A stretch of DNA of 64,000 bases from Diphasiastrum complanatum (Eukaryota; Streptophyta; Lycopodiopsida; Lycopodiales; Lycopodiaceae): NCBI GenBank assembly GCA_029204225.1, contig CM055103.1:18796925-18860924 (forward strand), written 5' to 3'. Position numbers and translations under genes: made by a program. The first letter of the stretch is position 1. The number at the start of each line of letters is the position of its first letter. Of the stretch, positions 59,503 to 64,000 are shown piece by piece. The notes beneath the pieces were generated by a model. The model saw only the letters and a program-made list of their open reading frames with translations. It was not told where the DNA came from and did not search any database.

Positions 59503-59734
59503 AGTTAAAATCCTAGCAAACAACGTCACAGATTTGCACATCACCTCAAGCACCAATATTGACTTTAAAAGAACCAAAGAGTTATGCACACACATTGTAT
59601 TTTTTTTTTCTCTCTAGAAAGGCTATATACACAATTCACTTTTTGGTGGTTGCCTAGTCATGTGTACAATTGGCCCTAGTCTCATGATTGGACTTGAAAC
59701 AAAGTAGCACAATAGTTCTACTTTTATTCTAATT
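59503..59734 (-). repeat. 5' LTR of copia-5
   Basis: 232 bp. In minus orientation it opens with AATTAGAATAAAAGTAGAAC, close to the copia-1 LTR start AGTTAGAATCAAAGTAGAAT, so the two elements are relatives. Ends again are not TG/CA. Confidence 0.7.
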
Positions 59735-61108
<1,374 letters not shown>

Positions 61109-61474
61109 CACAATTGAAATTAGAGAGTTTATCACATAAGCTAATCTTTTAAAGTAAGTTACACTAAACTAGGTGTTTAAAAATTTAGGCCAATCTAAGA
61201 GCAGTTTTTGCATTTTTTAACTGAGAAACAATCTTGTTCATTTTTGTAGTCGATGTCATGCTTAGGATCAAAATAAAATCGTGACTTGGATCAAAATACA
61301 CTCAGGGTCGAAATGGATTCAATTGTAAGGGTTATATTTCAAACTAGAGTGAGTAAAAGCTTGAGTAATATTGTAGACTATTTAAGTCATTCTTGTGAAA
61401 GAATGACTATATACAGATGAATAGAAGTCCTAAGAACATCAAATTGGTGAGTAGGAGTAAGATTAACTCCATCA

Positions 61475-61486
61475 CTCCCTCTTAAG
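61475..61486 (-). other. Polypurine tract of copia-6
   Basis: Minus-strand TTAAGAGGGAG followed by TGATGGAG, the usual copia PPT and LTR start. The LTR would extend leftward from 61,474; its outer end is not fixed. Confidence 0.6.
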
Positions 61487-61489
61487 CTT

Positions 61490-63240
61490 ACTACTAGGAA
61501 CCTGAATTAAAAATTTACCATATATACTAAGGTAATATGCTTCTCCTTAGATAAGGGTTTTGTCAACAGATCAACCAGTATTTTGTTGGTGTGTCAGTAA
61601 ATCATTTCAACCTCTTTATCTTGCACTTTATCTTTAGAAAGTAACATTGATCCAACTTTAGAATGATCTCCATCCTAAGTATAGACCTCCTTTCTAATGT
61701 TCTAAAGTAGTTTCCATAATTGATATAGAGAATAGTGTCCACTTTGGATGCTTCACTATTTCTTACATCAATTTTACGTGTCAAGATGTGACTAGAACAT
61801 GAAGAACCAAATAGAATGTGAATGTAATGATTCCTCCATGCTTCAAACTTTGAACTCTCTAGAAAATAACAGCAACCAAACAATAAATGTGAGTGATGAC
61901 CACTTGCTTTCTTGTCTCCTCCAATTTTGTCCTTTCTTGATGTGTCTCTACCATAAAACTTCATGAATGAGCCTCCATTGCCATCTTGCCACAAGATATC
62001 ATCAACACTTGATGACTTGGCCATGAATGAGTGACATAATGAACCTCCATTAGCTTCATTTCCATCAGCAAAACCAGCAAAGAATACTAGTACAACTCCA
62101 ACATCAAAATGATGCAAACCAATGTAGCTAGTTTTACCATATATTGACAATTTGCACACATCCACATGAAATTGCTCAAACATGAGATAGAAGAAGTAAA
62201 GTAAACTTGAACAACACTTCCTTGCTGCTCCTTTGACCTTACTTGAGTATGAAGACTCCTGCAAAAACAGATTCAGAATGTCTTTGCCAGATTACCCTCC
62301 TTTGATGCTCTTGACTAGCTCCAAATTGTGACTTTCCCTTTTGTGTTGTTGAAGCCCTTTGAGATCAACCTCTTGATCTTCCACTTGACCATCAAAGCCA
62401 TTGACTAAGACCTCTTTTCCAGATCCATTATTTTATTTTACAGCATGAGAACCAATATCCACTTGCGTAGCATCATCTACACAAGAAGATTCTCCAAAAC
62501 ATGTGAGTAAAGCAAAGTGTGTCACTTTCACTTGCTTACCTTTCTCTTGATCATCAAAGATATCAAAGATATGAATATCTTCAGACTTGAACCTCTGGAA
62601 ATACTCCCTCTCAAACATATGATCTTGATCCAACAAGATCTCATCAATGCTTGATCTCAGTCTTTCACAAAGGTTAGTGAAAACAATGCCACCATCATAA
62701 ATCAAAAGATAGATTCCAAACTTTCCATCCAACATGAAGTAGAGTAGGTGAGGATGAGTATCAAACCTGATAAATCCAGCCCTCTTGAGTCCATAACAAA
62801 CCTCAATAAGCTCATCAATAATATCTCCCTTGCCTTGAAGAAATTGCCTTTCGATTTGCTCCATGTAGTCTTCTCCAACCAATCTTTTGTCATCTTGATC
62901 ATGAGTGATCAACTCACAATCATAGAATCCTTTGAGTTGATTAAGAGATGTGAGATCCAAAACCAATCTTCCATTGCTCTTTCCTTCATAATACTCCCTC
63001 TTAATGATTGCATCATAAGAAGTAGAAACCTCGAAAACATTAGAAACCATGAAAAAATCATTAGTAACTTCAACATAAGGATGACTGAAGTACTCTCTTT
63101 TTTCAAACAAGTACTTCTACTGAATGTTTTAGGTAATGACTCATATGATAATGATTCCTCCTCACTATCATTCAAAATGACATCATTCAAAGTACATCCT
63201 ACTTTGAAATCTTCACATACTTCTCTTCTTCTTGACTTGT
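61490..63240 (-). mobile_element. Divergent Ty1/copia remnant (copia-6)
   Basis: Ends with a copia RNase H tail (VDLLTKPLSKEKH at about 61,550-61,590). Upstream lie a 220-codon frame (62,264-61,602; segment LVFFAGFADGNEANGGSLCH faintly like the RNase H region) and a 225-codon frame (63,110-62,433) with RT-like motifs. The 5' part and other LTR would lie beyond 63.2 kb and are not recognised in the window. Confidence 0.55.
62433..63110 (-). CDS. Copia RT-derived open frame, active site lost
   Basis: 225 codons without a stop. DYMEQIERQFLQGKG aligns by eye with the YMEQPEGF region of copia RT, and VCYGLKRAGFIRFDTHPHLL with the YGLKQAPRAW region. The catalytic YVDD position reads IYDGGIVF, so both Asp are not preserved. 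An N-terminal part (SHPYVEVTNDFFMVSNVF) is unfamiliar. The long stretch without stops in such diverged sequence is unusual. It could be coincidental, a recombinant non-autonomous product, or a captured frame. Expression unknown. Confidence 0.45.
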   Translation of the reverse strand: MFEKREYFSHPYVEVTNDFFMVSNVFEVSTSYDAIIKREYYEGKSNGRLVLDLTSLNQLKGFYDCELITHDQDDKRLVGEDYMEQIERQFLQGKGDIIDELIEVCYGLKRAGFIRFDTHPHLLYFMLDGKFGIYLLIYDGGIVFTNLCERLRSSIDEILLDQDHMFEREYFQRFKSEDIHIFDIFDDQEKGKQVKVTHFALLTCFGESSCVDDATQVDIGSHAVK

Positions 63241-63244
63241 GACT

Positions 63245-64000
63245 ATTTCCCTCACCAAAGTCTCATGATAAAACCATTTGATCTACTCTCTTTATGAAGA
63301 CATGTGACTCCACTTGCTGCAAAAATGACTTTCTTGGACTCATCACAAAAGAATGTAGAAGAACCATCTCCTTCATGAATGCACCTGATGTAGGTTGATT
63401 GTTAGAAGAAATCTTGTTAATAAGAGTTAGATGGTTGGAAAGCTTATGATGTGGAGTTATTCACTTCAAAGATTTCCCAGATATGTTATTTACTCAGGAG
63501 AAATAGAGCTCTTTTGTAGCTGAGTTGCAAGATTCTCAGTGAGTTATGTGAGTAACATATGCAGATTGTGGACATCTGTCAACTTATAGCCTATGTTTAT
63601 GTATAGGAACATAGTTGTATAAGTTGCTTATGTACATCTTAATCTTGTGGATCTACTATGTATTTCCTATGTACTGAGTTTATATCGTATACTTAAACTA
63701 GTCAGAGTGCATAGACATATGAACAAGTAATGCGAGGAACAGTTACTTGTAGGTTAATGTCTCTTTCTGTAGAAAGGATAATTCATTAACTTATTTCTGG
63801 TTTGGAAGAAGATCCAAATGTGGTGTTATACATGTATAATTGAGATCTGCACCTAGACATTTAAGAGTTCTGAATCATTTACAATTGTAAGAAAGATGAA
63901 GGATCTATTTCTTTCCCTACACAATTCTGGAGCAGAAAATACAGTGTCAGCAGAGAAGCAGCTCACTTATCTGTTGAGAGCCTTACCTAGATCTTTCCAG
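63245..64000. other. Right end of window, no gene seen
   Basis: AT-rich. No LTR boundary or coding motif recognised. Confidence 0.4.

Overview
This window looks like nuclear DNA of a land plant with a large, repeat-rich genome. The evidence is a near-complete chain of decayed Ty1/copia, Ty3/gypsy, hAT and LINE elements with plant-type primer-binding sites (tRNA-iMet type, TGGTATCAGAGCC), short GT-AG introns, and one plant-specific DUF688-type gene. Long CT/GA microsatellites and two transposase-like families that I do not associate with typical angiosperm repeats make a fern, lycophyte or gymnosperm plausible. That is inference, and no species can be named from the sequence alone.

Layout. 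1-1,105: a fold-back element with ~200-bp inverted arms and a strong hairpin core; a relative lies at 32.8-33.4 kb. 1,631-6,801: a complete-length minus-strand copia element with two 274-bp LTRs, PBS, PPT and a 5-bp target duplication (TATAG). 6.8-8.8 kb: unrecognised coding-like remnants, a CCCTTAG-like array and a ~900-bp T-rich block. 9.0-11.0 kb: arrays of GC-rich and TCGCGA/TTCTAGAA palindromes. 11.0-12.7 and 19.0-19.6 kb: two halves of one DUF7869-like transposase-type gene, split by a nested Ty3/gypsy element (13,143-18,948). 20.5-21.2 kb: an LTR with PBS. 21.2-26.9 kb: mostly featureless AT-rich DNA.

27,289-28,836 holds the best ordinary gene, a 515-aa DUF688-type protein, preceded by two tandem-repeat blocks. 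31.6-36.3 kb (minus) is a multi-exon gene of an unrecognised, probably transposase-like family, carrying a copia fragment and a fold-back element in one intron. 30.5-31.4 and 37.0-42.2 kb are three copia remnants, two joined tail to tail. 44.5-47.9 kb holds gypsy remnants.

48.3-51.0 kb is a spliced hAT transposase (BED finger plus DUF659-type core) lacking its C-terminal dimerisation exon. 52.1-54.4 kb is a LINE 5' portion fused to a second hAT fragment, followed by a hAT C-terminus in the opposite orientation. 56.7-57.7 kb is a decaying copy of a plant gene that looks like a Rossmann/ketopantoate-reductase-like protein. 58.3-59.7 and 61.5-63.2 kb are two more copia remnants, the last with an odd 225-aa open frame.

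The genes do not form a pathway; the window is a nested record of mobile elements around one host gene. Recurrent themes are loss of the catalytic core (RT or integrase) in almost every retroelement while flanking domains stay readable, and insertion of one element into another.
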